Shown here one piece after another: positions 31,518-44,813 of a stretch of DNA of 64,000 nt; position 1 is the first letter of the stretch, and each line of letters begins with the position of its first letter. The stretch lies in the NCBI GenBank assembly GCA_963966185.1, contig CAWZYM010000376.1:244001-308000 (forward strand). The letters are read 5' to 3'. The notes under the pieces are model-generated. The model was not told the DNA's origin. It did not search any database and saw only the letters and a list, made by a program, of their open reading frames with translations. This DNA comes from Rhabditoides inermis (lineage: Eukaryota > Nematoda > Chromadorea > Rhabditida > Rhabditidae). The translations under genes were made by a program, and so were the position numbers.

Positions 31518-32458
31518 GTTCACCCACCTTTCCCTTGCGCAGACACAGCTCTCTGGCAGTCTCGAAGCCGATGCCACTATTTGCGCCAGTGATCACGAAC
31601 ACCTGTTATTGGATTATTGATTGAAACGCATTGATATTATCGACACCTTATCCTTGCCCGAGGCGTTCTCCTTGAACTGCGCGCCCTTGAAGTAGCGTCT
31701 GAAAATCATTTTACTTTTCCAGTTTATTGGTGAAGCGGTGAATGCGATAGAATCTGTGCAGCGATACTATACGCGCCGAATATGTCGCCGCGCTGGTTTG
31801 TTCTCACTCACCTATCCCCAACGATTACAACTTCTCGGCTTACAAACATTAGAGCAACGGCGCATTCTGAATGATGAGGCATACATGCATAAAGTGACCA
31901 CAAATTCTACATACCTTGACTATCATGGTCTTTTCAACTTTTCAACTTTTCAACTTTGTACCAACTCGTTTTCGCACTTCTCATGGGTGGCGCGTGGTTC
32001 CGTGTTTTGATACAGCCCTTAAGAGCAGTGCATTTTTCAACAGAACTCCTAGGCTTTGGAACTCACTCCCCCCTTCCATAGTTATGTCTGCAAAACATGA
32101 AACTGTAAAATCCTTCTTAGAAAGTAATCCCCATTTGTTGCCAGTTTCGAAGATTCGTAGACTGTAGTCAACATTTCTGTATCATTTTACACTTTTTTCT
32201 CATACCGTATGCCATTGCTCATTTTGCTGTATTAAACTGTTTCTCCAAATGTACACGGTTATAAACTTATTTTTATTATTATCATTCCATTTTGGACAGG
32301 GAAATCAAAGCGAAGAAATGGTATGGGTACGTAAATGATTATATGTATGTACGTAAATGTTCGATGAGCTCTCACCTCAACAGGAACCCTGTAGCTGCGA
32401 GTAGGAGAGCATAGACTAGGAGGGTCGGGAAGTCCGCGTCTTCAACGAGATCCGACAT
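27204..32458 (-). CDS. Short-chain dehydrogenase (RDH-like), unit A
   Basis: About 13 exons. It begins MSDLVEDADFPTLLVYALLL (membrane helix, residues 10-27), then RRYFKGAQF. The NAD(P)-binding motif TGANSGIG (31528-31602), NNAA and the catalytic YNKSK are all present, as in retinol-dehydrogenase-like SDRs. The β5 motif that normally reads VNVSS reads VNVAAAMH, so the catalytic Ser is replaced by Ala. The C-terminal exon read from acceptor 27303 gives SDCAIS and then an in-frame TAG (27285-27287). The same frame then continues with ESPLARDDSACARLFDYS to TGA at 27204. An alternative donor/acceptor pair would skip the TAG. Introns hold two LINE tails and many GA/CT tracts. A possible trans-splice acceptor, CTATCAG, lies 2 nt before the ATG. 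Enzyme activity is uncertain. Confidence 0.8.
27495..28395 (+). mobile_element. LINE 3' end, second family (unit A)
   Basis: The plus strand encodes the RT thumb and C-terminus (VRDLGINIDSILISNSQV, then IRPCLEYGTEIF and WNNLPFNFDN). There is an in-frame stop near 27583 and a 187-codon open frame at 27623-28186. It ends near AATAAACACTTCAATCAAAA. It lies in the last intron of the SDR gene. No YADD or endonuclease remains. Confidence 0.8.
28741..28930. repeat. (CT)n-rich tract in SDR intron (unit A)
   Basis: CT, CCT and TTC repeats fill the intron between two SDR exons. The tract is a few bases shorter in unit A than the B copy at 43352-43541 is long in its pure-CT core. Confidence 0.85.
30085..30245. 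repeat. (CT)n tract beside SDR exon (unit A)
   Basis: Begins within 25 bp of the splice acceptor of the SDR exon containing the VNVAAAMH motif. Confidence 0.9.
30475..30665. repeat. (GA)n/(GAGAGC)n tract in SDR intron (unit A)
   Basis: About 190 bp of GA with regular GC insertions. It fills the intron between the exons encoding VLVNNAAV and WQLTEDKHE. Confidence 0.9.
31395..31520. repeat. (CT)n with poly-C tract in SDR intron (unit A)
   Basis: Lies directly behind the TGANSGIG exon. The C run and CT run are about 14 bp longer here than in unit B. Confidence 0.9.
31711..32290 (+). mobile_element. LINE 3' end, third family (unit A)
   Basis: Encodes the RT C-terminus (AIESVQRYYTRRICRRAG, then LWNSLPPSIV, ending SKIRRL). 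The frame is broken at 31930-31960, where TTTTCAACT is repeated three times, a likely slippage frameshift. It sits in intron 1 of the SDR gene. It differs from the other two LINE tails. Confidence 0.8.
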
Positions 32459-32639
32459 GACTGATAGAGTATTATATTAGAACAGTGTTTGGCTGAAATA
32501 TAATAGAAATAAAAAAATACTAATTAGCAGCGCGGTCGACAGAAAGACAATATAACACGAATCAAACGCGCTCTCTACCAAAATTATGTAGTCGTTAATA
32601 CACTGTTATACTAAACGACTACTAGTTAGGCCATTAGTA

Positions 32640-32825
32640 AATCATACAACATACAACATACCATCATACAATCATACCATCATACCATCATACTACGGTA
32701 TCATACCATCATACCATGATATCATACCATCATACCATGGTATCATATCACCATACCACCATACCACCATACCACCATACCAACATACCAACATACCACC
32801 ATACATATTATATTATCTTACCATC
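32640..32825. repeat. (CATACCAYC)n repeats (unit A)
   Basis: Degenerate CATACCATC/CATACCACC repeats lie upstream of the SDR start. An inverted relative lies outside the duplication at 48955-49110. Confidence 0.85.
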
Positions 32826-33318
32826 ATATTTTCCAGCGTTTTCCGGGAGCGAGTGTGCCTTTGAATCTTTAATACACGCTTCACAGCGCTTTTGTGCGTT
32901 TTAAACGTTGTAAACACACAGTTAATTGTAAAACGTTTTTTTGGTTACATCCGTATGTAGTCCTCGCCTCGGTCGGGTTTCTCTGTGTTTGGAAGATCCC
33001 AAAATGTCTTCATTTGATTTCTATCTACATAGATTGTTCAGTAGTATATGGTATACATACGTAGATTTAGATTTTCTTGGTGATTGTCATGTTGAGCCTG
33101 GGCCTGAGAAGGAGTCACCAAGGTGAAGCAAGAAGGTTGAGAGGAAAGACATATTGAGAATAGAGGAGGAAATAGCGAGAGATGTATTGTCATGTCAGAA
33201 CTGGCACCGTCCAGGGATGAGGCAGCAGCTTCGGCGTGAGCTCTGAATGTTTCTTTTCTTTTCGTGTGTCACAATGTCACAAATGCCTCTGAATTCTAAA
33301 TATTTTCGCATTCGTAGT

Positions 33319-34705
33319 TCAGTTCTTCCAAACCTTCAGCACTCCATCGTTCCCGTCCATGAAGAAACTTTTTTACATACCGCAACACAAATATCAAATG
33401 AAATTACCTTGTAAGAATACGTTGTCTTTTTCTTCTTCAGGTACTCAATGACTTTCTCCTTGACGACACAGACTCCCGTATCTGAGTGCTTTCCACGGCC
33501 CGTCACCACGCGAATTTTATCTGTATCTGTATTTAAAAAAACCGTTTATTTTTTTATTTATTTTTTTCACGCCATTATGTTTATTGAACAACTACATATG
33601 TATGATATCGTTCTGAGTGAGCGCATATATTAGAGTTTCCGCGGCCGGCTGTCTTTCGTGCCGTCTGTATGTATTGTTTTGAGGAAAAATTCTTTCTTTC
33701 GCGGGAGGAAACGTTCATTCCATAAGCAATACTGATGCGCTGATCGGGCAAGAGGAAAAACATTGTTTATTCACACCTGAAGACCCTTGTTTGTCCTCAA
33801 GCATCACAGGAATACGTTCCTCGAAGAGTTTCAGAGCTTCTTTCAGAATCATACGGCGGAGATCCATGATGTGATTGAATCTGAATTGACGTAAAAAATA
33901 ACTCTACAACAAAATACTCAACTTACCGGTTCGCTGTCACCATTGTGTGATCAGCAACGGCTTTCAAAACCGCATATACTTTCAAATCAATCTGAAAATA
34001 AAAGGTATCGAAACATCGAAATATATTATCGAAACATATAACATCTTACTTACTCCGGAAATGTTTTTGATTTTTTTCTTGCGGTTGGCGCATCTTCGGG
34101 AGTATTTCAATATGTCGTGTGCATCTTTCACAGTATGCTTATCCTTTTCAAGTGTCCTTTTTGCGCAACCGCAGATTAGCCCAGCCGCGGTTTTGGCGTG
34201 CTTCAGTTCTTCTGGCAACTCCACACCCTTTTCGTCCTATAACGTTGATGAGAAAATCAAGAACATGAGGTTTTGAACGTACGATGCCGGCTCCTTCTAA
34301 CAGAATGTTCAGTTGAATGCATGTTAGCGGTACGTCTTTCCTAAAATGAATCTTATGTATAATGTTATTCACGGAGGCAGCAGGAGTCCTAAGCTAATAA
34401 ACGCTCATATTGATCAAAGAAGCCGGCATCATAATATAATAGTGATAGATTTCCCGCGCTGTTTGATCTCTCTTGATCGCAACTGCATTCCACCAACTGA
34501 CTCCGGCTGTCAATAGCAGAAACTATCTTCCAGGCGGCGACTATAATCTGTTGCAACAGAAACGTCTTTATGTACAAAATAACACAATCGAAGAAACAAA
34601 AACTTGCCCATTCTCGTGGTATAGCTCATCGATGATGAGATCAACTGCTGTACCAGCATAGAGCTGTAATAGACCAGCGAGATCCTCATCAACAGTCTCT
34701 GACAT
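33319..34705 (-). CDS. Smr-domain protein 1, unit B
   Basis: Same exon structure as the gene at 18722-20108, including the GC donor of intron 1, the intact TGRGKHS loop and the missing His in the DLHG motif. The only substitution noticed in the gene span is A at 33598 (T in unit A), which is intronic. The predicted protein is unchanged. Both copies look equally able to be expressed, so any dosage effect would be doubling. Confidence 0.75.
34398..34545 (-). mobile_element. 270-bp repeat, truncated copy in Smr1 intron (unit B)
   Basis: Same insertion as at 19801-19948. It was present before the segmental duplication. Confidence 0.65.
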
Positions 34706-35430
34706 TTGGCTGCAAGAAGAGCAAAAGAAACACAAAAAAACAATAGAAACCGACTAAACGTCACATATCCCGTTCAGCTTGCTGAAACGGTTTTTACACT
34801 CGGTCGCTTTGATTATACCATATCAATGACGGATTGTTCAAATATAGAGTGCCTGGTTGGACTGGGTTCATGGAATTTTGTTGTATGATAAGATATGATG
34901 GTGATAAACTGTTCTCGAGACTTTAAAAATATTTAATATAAGAAGTAACCTAATGAAAAGTTGAATGTCTCAAATATAATGTATAATGTGGTCTTTGCTG
35001 AAACACTCCTATAATAAACCCAGTAACCCAGTCTCGTTTTTGTGTTGCGAAGCATGTCACAAAATACCGGATTGTTAAAATATATATACATATGGTGTTC
35101 AATGATTCATGAGATTTTATTGCACTTACGATAAGATAAAACATAGACGAATCGTCCTAAAAAAGAAATGCTTCTATACTCCTTCAGCAAAGGGCACCAA
35201 AATCCTCTCCTACGAGGTTGAGAGAAAGAGAGAAAGAGAGACCTTTCGTTTGTTTCGCGCACATCCACTGATCCAGTCACTCACATATGTTGATTGTAAG
35301 TTGTAAGAGTTGAGGGTAAGGATTAGCGATCACAAACGTTAATCAAACATGTTATCGAATGCCACACAATATTCATACTCGTCTTGCACTTCCCCAAACT
35401 CGTTCATCTAAGCTCTCTCCGAAAAAGGCG

Positions 35431-35680
35431 TTATCGATAACGACACAACGCTCGACCAGGCGGGTTGTGATAAGTGATAAGACTTAGTAGCTAGAGATCG
35501 CAGGCGGACGAAAGGGCCACTCAGAAGCCGTCGTTTACACCCTTCCTTCCGCGACTTCTAGTAGCTTGATCTTTTCCCCATCGAGTTTCATGAATTTCAT
35601 TTCTTTTGCACCACTCACTCTATCAATCAGTAGCTCTTTCAATCCATCCGCATTTGCCTTGAGCACTACTAATGACGTCA
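35431..35680. promoter_or_regulatory. Candidate shared promoter motifs between the Smr genes (unit B)
   Basis: Same TTATCGATAA palindrome, tandem GATA pair and CRE as in unit A, with no base changes noticed. The regulatory gap was duplicated intact. Confidence 0.4.
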
Positions 35681-35740
35681 TTGCTGTTCCATAAACGGTA
35701 ATAGATACTATCATTATTTCAGTGATCAGTCGCGTGAGTC

Positions 35741-35999
35741 ATGGTTCCGAAAGAGTTGCGGGAACTCTACGCGGGAACGGTGGTCGAGGGAATTCTCGAG
35801 GACTTCTACAACGCCAACAAGTACGTTCTGCTTTGTCCCGGACATCGTTTATCGTTCTCTGATCAAAGTGTACGGCGCCCGCGCATTTCTATTCTTCTAT
35901 TGAGGCTCCCAAATTTGAAAACTTGCTAGCGATTTCTCTCGCAACACAGTAAATAGTCTGCGGCCACTGTGAATCAATACTTTTCTGTCTAATTGAAAG

Positions 36000-36073
<74 letters not shown>

Positions 36074-37650
36074 CGTTTCAGTGGAGAGGCGGACGTGACA
36101 TGTCTGCAGATGGACCTGGTACTGGAGGATTGGTGTCCTCTCGACGCACAGCCAGCCAAACAGGTTACAAATTACAAATTTACCTTCAAGACTAGTGGAC
36201 TAACTAGACTATGTTGACTTTGTTGACTATTGAATAGTTGTTGACTAGACTAGTTGACTGACTTTGTTTCATTTAAATCAGAATCAGCATGTTTATGAAA
36301 TGATGTTGCACATTACAGTCATGTTAACTGGTAAAATACGTGTGAATGTAAAGTTGTCTACAATAAAAGTGTTCTAGGTTGTGAAGCTCGTGCCGGACTT
36401 GGTGACGGCGATTTCGACGGCGAAGATGATGTGCGATTCTTTGAAAGACGGAGAGACAAAGCGCGTGGCGGAGCTCATAAAGGAGATCATCCACGGACGA
36501 GACAAGCAGGCACGAAAAGACAAGATCGAACTGGTCCGCAACGTGAGTCGTTATTTCTGCAGTTATGAACAATAAGTTATACGTATGTATGGTGTGGTTT
36601 TCTTCGAAACAGCTCCCTCAAAACGTTGCTTACAAACCACTTCCGATATGTCTTGCGATTTGCCCTTCGAATCACGTTGTGCGACTTAAAACGACTACGA
36701 TTTCGATATGTTTATAGAACACGCAGCTGTGGAACGTGAGCAGAACGATGCGCGCGGCTGCCGACTACACTATGATGACGGCCAATACGTAGGTGATATA
36801 TCGAACCTATCAAGATTACAACAAGGGCTCGGTTTGCGGGTTTTTTTTTTGCTTTTTCTGTCGGTCGCTCCTTCTCGTGATTCGATGTGACGGGGTTGGG
36901 TGCTGGGCTTCGTTATTAGGGGGACGTGGAGACATTCATAATTTAATCTACACTATTACATGTATTATTATTGATATTCATGATTCATTGAGCATGTGAT
37001 ATGAATGAAAGGAACATAAAGAGGAAACTGGCTCAAATTTAGCATATATATTAGCTACATGATTATTAACTACATTCATGAGAATTTTCATGTTTCCAAG
37101 ACGTGATTCTTTATTTCAGATACAATGACGTCATCTATTTGAGCGGAATGTCTCTGAAAGGCGCACTGCAGCTATTCAAGCAGCGATTCGAGAAAATGCT
37201 GGAAAAGAAGAAAAGACGGGAACGTAAGTAAGACCATCAACAAAACGAGTACAGTCGCCTGATCAGAGTTTCGTTCGGCTGCAAGCAAAAATGAAATGAC
37301 CGTTTCGGAAATCAAACGAAAGTTCACGCTTGATGTATACATAGTTTATGTTGGAGTCAGTTTCAAACCCTCGGTCGCGAGAAAGGGAGTAAGGCAACGC
37401 GAGAAACTTGCTGCGCATACCGACTCCTCTGATCAACATTATCGTTTGCGCCGTCACATCAACATATATAACTTATTCAACATATATCATAACATTATTT
37501 AAAGCAATTCGCGCTATCACCGGTTCGAATTCGACGGGCATGGGTCACATCAGACAGAAAGTGAGTGAGATGCTCGGAAAGCACGCAGCCAAGTACTCCC
37601 ACCGCGTGATGCCAGGACATCCGGAAGTACTCCAGATCTGGAAGAAGTGA
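35741..37650 (+). CDS. Smr-domain protein 2, unit B
   Basis: Six exons as in unit A (35741-35820, 36082-36163, 36378-36542, 36718-36788, 37120-37223, 37505-37650), encoding the same 215 aa. Intron 1 is 13 bp longer through (TA)n expansion. No coding change was noticed. Confidence 0.78.
36001..36072. repeat. (TA)n microsatellite in Smr2 intron 1 (unit B)
   Basis: Longer allele of the tract at 21407-21462, abutting the same splice acceptor. Confidence 0.95.
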
Positions 37651-38001
37651 TTGCTCATAAACTATTTCTTGAATAAACTCTTTTTTTTTTAACATGTTGG
37701 CCGATCGCACCGCAATCTTCCAATGATACAAGAGATCTTTTTTCCGAATCTGTTTCTCAGTGATATGACTGATGTACTTATTTATTTATCATGAATAAAT
37801 TCATAACAAATAATAATTGAAGTCATTTTACGCATCCGTGACTCATGTTTTTTTCATAGCTCATTTCGAATTCGCTTTGGTGACTCACTGGTGGACACTG
37901 GTTATCTTTTGAGCAGAGCTATCTCTCTCTCTCGTCACAAAAGACCAAACGGGCAAGTATTTCCTAATCTTCTAGGTAGCCCGTTTCTACACCAAAAGAG
38001 A

Positions 38002-38005
<4 letters not shown>

Positions 38006-38045
<40 letters not shown>

Positions 38046-38056
38046 AGAGAGAGAGG
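38006..38056. repeat. (GA)n tract (unit B)
   Basis: Counterpart of 23395-23445. Confidence 0.9.
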
Positions 38057-38139
38057 CGCTATCTCTAATTGAAAATTGTCAGAAATTGGCCACTATTTCT
38101 TTGAGTGGTGTGTTCTGATCATGCGCTAATGGAATACAA

Positions 38140-41100
38140 ATGCTGTCTTCGAATATCGATGAACACTATTGGATTGAGTTGTGCGCATAGTACGATTACG
38201 ATCGTCTCTTCACTATAAAGACATCTCTTCCCTTTTTATTTCTAATATTTGTAGTAGTCACCGCAGACTCGCTTTTCGAGATACTGACTAGAGAAGACCT
38301 CGACACTCGCTGTAAACGACAGATTGATAACGACATGGTTTTCAACGCCTAATATGGCATGAGTCAGTATTATTTCAGAAAAAAAGGTGTTTTAGGTTAA
38401 GGGTCTTCTTAGATGCACTTTTACGTCTTCTTAGATGCACTTTTACCCCTAGATGCACTTTTACCCCCCATGAGAAAACTATCCACCCAAAACAATGAAA
38501 GGAGAGAGAATTGCTTGGAACTCTCTGGGTCCCGAAACGAGTGACCTTTTATGTGAGGATAGAGTATATATTTATTGTCGTGTTACATAAACAAAGACAT
38601 TGCAAAAACGGGAAAGAAAATAGAATACGACATTGGTATGTGTGAAAGGGAGGAGACATAACATGAACGATAGATAACATGATATAATACAAAAGGAAAG
38701 GAAAAACATGGATGTGCTCAAAAACGACGGATTTTAGACAGTGTCATTAATTCTAGGGAAGATAGGTGTTGTTTAAAAGAGGTGTGGTCACGGATATGTA
38801 CAACGTCAGAAGGTAAGGCATTCCAGGTACTAAAAGCTCTACTAATAAATGTGCTTATTTGGCCATTGTTATCGAATGAAGGCACAATTCTAAATTCGTT
38901 TGAGTTTCTGGATCTTGTTGGAATAATAGTGAAAAGCCCTTGATAATCCAAAATTGTTTTAGAGTGAATGAACTTATGTATATAGGTGATGTCATTCAAA
39001 AAACGGCGATATTCGAGTGTTTCAAGATTGAGTAGCTCTAGGCGTTGAGGATAGGAAAGGGTGCGACCGATACGCTGACACACGCGACGAGTGAAATAAC
39101 GCTGTACATTTTCAATGAGGTTCACAGAAAATACATCCTGCGGATTCCATAGTTCAGTGCAGTATTCCAATTTGCACCTAAAATAAGTTTTGTAGGCAGT
39201 TACCAAGATGTTAAGATCCCTGGTTTTATAGGTTCTGAAAAAATCATTTATGGCGAAAAGAGTTTGTTGAATAATGTGGGTGTAGTGATCTCTGAATAAG
39301 AGTGATCCGCTCATGAGAACACCCAAATCTTTAGCGATTTCAACAGGGACTAAGGCACACCCTTGTACAAAGTAAGTGTGCTTAGGGTTTTTCTTACCTA
39401 TGTGTAGAATTTGAGTTTTCTCCGTGGAAATTTGTAGCCCCCAAGAGGATGCCCAATCAATTACGATATTTATAGCTAGTTGGAATATTGACGCAGCAGT
39501 TGTATCACAAGGGTCAAACGGGTAGTACACTTTCAAGTCATCTGCATAGAGCGCGCATTTAACATTATCAGGTAAATTATCAGAGATGTTGTCTAAGAAT
39601 ACGTTAAAAAGTAGTGGGCCTAAACAGGAACCCTGAGGAACTCCACAGTTAACAGTACTTGGTTTTGATTGCTTGCCACCAACCATAACGGACTGTTTTC
39701 TGTCCTTGAGAAACTCTTTAATCCAACCAAGAGTATTTCCGCGGATGCCCATGAAATCTAATTTTTTAAACAGAAGTGAATGGTTTATGGTGTCGAAAGC
39801 TTTCTTGAAATCAAAGTATATGCAGTCAACGACTAAACCTGCCGAAACATATTTACACCAATGGCTATGGCATTCAAGAGTATGACAGCATGACATAATG
39901 CCAGCCTGCGCGACCGCTCGGTCGAAACAGCTGATCGACTGTTATGAGAAAACGGTTGTTTGTGAAGTTCTTGTTGATAATATCACTATGTTTGGAGATT
40001 TGTCACTGACTTTTTTGTGAGTTGTACTCCCTATATTTGCCTTTTCTTTGTGAGATTCGTGTGATATGCTATGGGGCTCCAGTTTCCTCCATTTCGAAAT
40101 TGATTTCCGAATTCAATCACTTGATTATGTATTCCAGGGGCTGATGATTACAAATTAGAGAAAGAAACACTATCAAAGCACATATCACTTGAAACAGGTC
40201 ACAAGTTAATGAAGTAATGACAAAACAATCAAAACCAGAGCCAACTTTCTACACGTTTTCTCATCTCGGTCGATCAGCTGTTTTGACCGAGCGGTCGCGT
40301 AGGCTGGCATGATATCATGCTATCATACTCTATTCTCACATGAAAGGTCACTCGTTTCGGGACCCAGAGAGTTCCAAGCAATTCTCTCTCCTTTCATTGT
40401 TTTGGGTGAATAGTTTGGGATTGTTTGGGGCTGCCGAGCGATGTTCGGGCTTGTTCGGGCAAAGTTTGCCCTCAATAGGAGGTGTTTGAGCCAACAGTTT
40501 CTCATTGAAAACGAGGCTGTTCGGGGCTTGTTTGGACCTTCTTTGGACCAACCCGAACGATAGTTCAGGGTAAAAGTGCATCTAAGAAGACCCTTAACTC
40601 TTTTTCTCCTTTGTAGCACTCCAACTCTTCGAGGGCGGCTACAAGTACACTAACTCTGATATCGCATCGTCAAAGTCGACTGCGTTCGTGACGTCATACA
40701 ATAGTCTGAGCAGAGAGGACCAGCTGGAAGTCTGCGATGCGTTCAACACTGACTACAAGCGATCGATTATGGTAAGATAACCGTAGCTGATTCACTATGA
40801 TAATTATATATGATTTTTTTTAAGATTATGCATTTGTACTTTTAGAATTTCGCCTACCTATCCCGGTTATTCTTTGGCGTGGTTCCACCGTTTGTATCTG
40901 ACTTCAATCTGTCTGTGATTCGTGAAAAGTGCAAAAGAGAAGAGTCGAATGTGGTGTTTGCCTACGAATTGACTGAGTATCTACTGGATCTACTATCGTT
41001 CACTATGCACTCGGTTCTATTCGAGCGACAACACACTTACGGGTTTATGATTTTTTTCTCATTCTTTTTCTTTTATATTCTTGATTTTTGTTTGTTTTTG

Positions 41101-41347
41101 TTGTTTGGCTTGTTACTTGAGTTTCATTTTTTTTTTAGATTTTGGAAACAAAAACATAGAATTCGATTTCGATGAAAGGACGCAGCTAAAACTCGAAAAC
41201 GTTTTCAATAATTTCTTCGAATTTTACCAACGTGAGTTTTTTTTCGAAATATTTTCTTCAAAGAGTATTTCGTTTTCAATTTTTTCAGTTGAGTTTGGAG
41301 AGAGCTTCTGGACAAAACATTTGCTGAAAAAACCGCTTGAAAACTGA
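38140..41347 (+). CDS. Unrecognised gene with transposon-filled intron, unit B
   Basis: Copy of the gene at 23529-26736 with the same exons and the same frame mismatch between the third-last and second-last exons. The putative defect therefore predates the duplication. Stop at 41345-41347. Confidence 0.4.
38397..40597. mobile_element. Foldback element at TTAA, split by a LINE (unit B)
   Basis: Identical arrangement to 23786-25986. Confidence 0.8.
38568..39876 (-). mobile_element. 5'-truncated LINE with reverse-transcriptase domain (unit B)
   Basis: Same copy as 23957-25265, with the AGAGTAT target duplication on both sides, carried along by the segmental duplication. Confidence 0.85.
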
Positions 41348-41814
41348 AAGCAATAAATAAATAATTTCATTACAAACACATTTATTTACAATTGTATATT
41401 CATACAACAGTCCACACTACTGTTACTGTTATACATAAAGTGATAAAGTAACGCTTTCTCAAACACATAGGTATCAGTTCAGTCAAACCACCATGACAGG
41501 CTTCAGAAATAGGATGTCCACCAACTCATAACTCATGTGCCATTTCTTTCATGAGTTCGTTCACTGCTCCATACATATGTAGTTATGTGAACTTCTAAAA
41601 TGCATGTAGAGATAAAATAATAATATATGCAGTACAATGACGTGTGTATACTAGAATTATATGATTGACACTGTCATACGTTTCCCAAGCATACAGGTTT
41701 CGTACAACTTGGACTTGGATTGAATATCTAGCGTTTTCTATGGCGAACAATGGACAAGGCAACAGAACAACCGGGTGTGCACATTTAAACCTTGAATACA
41801 TGATTTGTTTCCAA

Positions 41815-41940
41815 TCACAGCCCCACTCCGCACTGCTTGACACTGTAGTCGAACAAGCGCGCACACGCCGAGTCATCCCTCGCCAGGGGGCTCTCCTACG
41901 AGATGGCACAGTCACTGCAAGGGAAAGGGTCTCTCTCTCG

Positions 41941-41974
<34 letters not shown>

Positions 41975-43388
41975 CTTTCTCGTCCCTTATGTACTTATTG
42001 TTGTATCTGTCTGTCTTTCTCTTTCATTTTTCATTGCTAATCAACACTGAGCAAACATCCACGAGAGACTAGAGTGAAACAAAACAACTGCCACTAGCTG
42101 AAAAAAGCATGTAGAAAACGTTTCCACAGTTCGAGATTTGGGAATCAACATTGATTCTATTCTGATCTCAAATTCTCAGGTCACTTACATATAAACCATA
42201 ACAAAATCTATTACTGCTAAAGTCAATCACATCTTGCGTGCTTTTGCCAGTACAGACACATCATTGTATGTGAAATTGTTTAAGAATTATATTCGCCCTT
42301 GTCTCGAATACGGTACAGAAATATTCAATCAGCCAAGTAATAGCAGTCTCACAAAACGCTTAGAGACACCATTGCGGTATTTCACAAAGGAGGTTTTCAA
42401 AAGATGTAACCCATCTTTACCCATACCATCATATCCAGATCGTCTTGCAGTGCACTCATGGGTTTCTCTTGCACTCATGGGTTTGCAGTCATTATATGAA
42501 CGTAGGCAACATAACCATTTAGTAACCTCATACAAAATCCTCACAAACCGATTACATTTAGATCAAAACCACATTCCAGCCATTCATCACTCGAGATACA
42601 ACACTCGACCTCACGAAAAACAAATTGCGATTCCTAGGAGTAAGTATAAAGATGAAAATTTCTATTTTAATCGTGTAGTTAAGCCGTGGAATAATCTTCC
42701 GTTCAATTTTGATAACGTATATTCAATTTCTGATATGAGAAAACTATTGTCGAATTGTGACGTAACAATGTTTGGTCAACTCTTCCACTTTTTGTAGAAT
42801 TATTTTATCTTTGTCGTGTAATATGTTGATGTTGATGTTATTAACTTATCATTGTTGTACGATTTGTATGTAACATGAGGCCCCCCAATAAGTAGCTGAC
42901 CACTTGCACTGGTCAGCCTAGGGTTAGCCTTGTTTATCCACATATTTTTCATGCTTTCCTTTTATCGTTATTACTCCCTTGCCGTGGAAATAAACACTTC
43001 AATCAAAATAGAAAGTCAGAATCAGCGCGTTGACCCTCACGCTCGGATGGTGGGCGCGTGACGTGGACCTTTCTGTTTTCTAGTGATCTCTTCGCGTCTC
43101 TGATTCTCACCGGAACAGAGAGAAAGAGGCGAGTGGCGCATTTTCTGGATGCGAGTTTACTTACACTTCTAATGAATACATGGATATACACGCAATTTTT
43201 TTCATGCTGATCCCTAAGAAAGAAGAACGTTAGAAAACGACTCGCCTGAAGTACTTTCCACTGATCCCGTCGACCTTCTTGGACAGAGCGAGGTAGAGGA
43301 TGGTCTGCGCCCCGTCACGAGCAGTCTTCACGAACAGCCAGCTGGAAAACTTTCTCCTCTCTCCCTCTCTCCTTGTCCCTCTCTTCTT

Positions 43389-43436
<48 letters not shown>

Positions 43437-43878
43437 CTCTCTCTCTTCCTTTATCTCTTTTCCTCTCTCTCCATCTCCCCCTCTCTTTCTCTCACTATCT
43501 CTCTCTCTCTTTTTCTTTCTTCCTTTCTTTCTACTCTCTCCCACCTGAACCCCTTGACTATTTGTTTGAAGGGCGTCTTCGATAAAAACAGCGACCGAGC
43601 GAGATTCGTCTCACAGAAACCGGGGTGTAGGGAGTTGATGGTGACCTGAGAAGAGGGCGGGGTCAGAGGAGGCGGAGCTTATTAGTGGGCGAAGTGGGCG
43701 GGGTCAACTCACATTATGTGTTCCCTCGGCGTGCAGACGACGCGACAGCTCGCGAGCGTGCATGATCTGGAAATGTTTTAATATTACATGATCTGTTTAC
43801 TTTGTAATAAATTAACTATACATTACTTCACTTCATTGGTCTGAACAGTATACTGTGAAAGAGAAGAGATAAAGAGAA

Positions 43879-43928
<50 letters not shown>

Positions 43929-44514
43929 TCACACTGGCCAGCTTGGACTTGTTGTAGGCCGCCAGTCGTCCGTACGCCTTCTTCTCATCGATCTTGTCCA
44001 GGTCGAGCGATTTCACCTGAATTCGATTGTTCTTGTTTTTTTTTTTGCAGAAAATGGTCATCTTTCAGGATTTGGCCTACCTAACCCGGATTCACGAAAA
44101 TCGTGAATCATCTCACTTTTTAGTTAGTTTCAAAAAAGTTTCGAATTGTTCTCATTAACTGATTTCTCTTTCTACATCGAATGTCTTTCAACTATAACAT
44201 TACTGTCATTTCTACAAGGTGCGAGAGAAAGTAAAAATACACGAAAAAAGACAGGTATACTTGTCAATTTATGTCAACAAATTTATGTCCGCCTCCACAT
44301 TGACGACCCTGCATCCTACTATTATAACTATCATATGCATACTTAACTAGTATTATCACTATAAATACTATTTAGTACTTTTATTATTTTCAATTATATT
44401 AATCGATTCAATACCTGCTAGTGCATCACCACGCTGTTAGCTACAAACACAGTTGTTACTTGATGTGATAGAGAGAGATAAGGAGAGAGAGAGATAAAGA
44501 GAAAGAGAGAGAGT

Positions 44515-44558
<44 letters not shown>

Positions 44559-44694
44559 TAGTTGTCAGTCGTGTGTCATCAATACCTGTGTGTGCATTGC
44601 CGCTGCAACGTTGACGAGCCTCCCTCCGGTGGGAGCGGCGCGGAGCAGCGGAAGGAGGAGGGAGGAGAGGAGGAAGGGGGCTGGACGGGGAGGG

Positions 44695-44748
<54 letters not shown>

Positions 44749-44782
44749 TCTGTCTCTCTCTCTCTCTGTGTCCTTCTCTCTC

Positions 44783-44813
<31 letters not shown>

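Larger units (their letters stand above)
18675..33267. repeat. Tandem segmental duplication, unit A (14.6 kb)
   Basis: Every base from 18675 on matches 33272 on at a constant offset of 14597, changing only at microsatellites and at one inserted element. Only two substitutions were noticed (19001 T versus 33598 A; 27152 T versus 41763 C). The shared sequence ends at CGTGT (33267). The junction has four extra bases, GTCA (33268-33271), that mimic the adjacent GTCAC. The unit carries two Smr-domain genes, one unrecognised gene and an SDR gene. Confidence 0.97.

Noticed and set aside
36001..36072. Peptide of alternating Tyr-Ile
   Set aside because: Translation of the (TA)n microsatellite in an intron.
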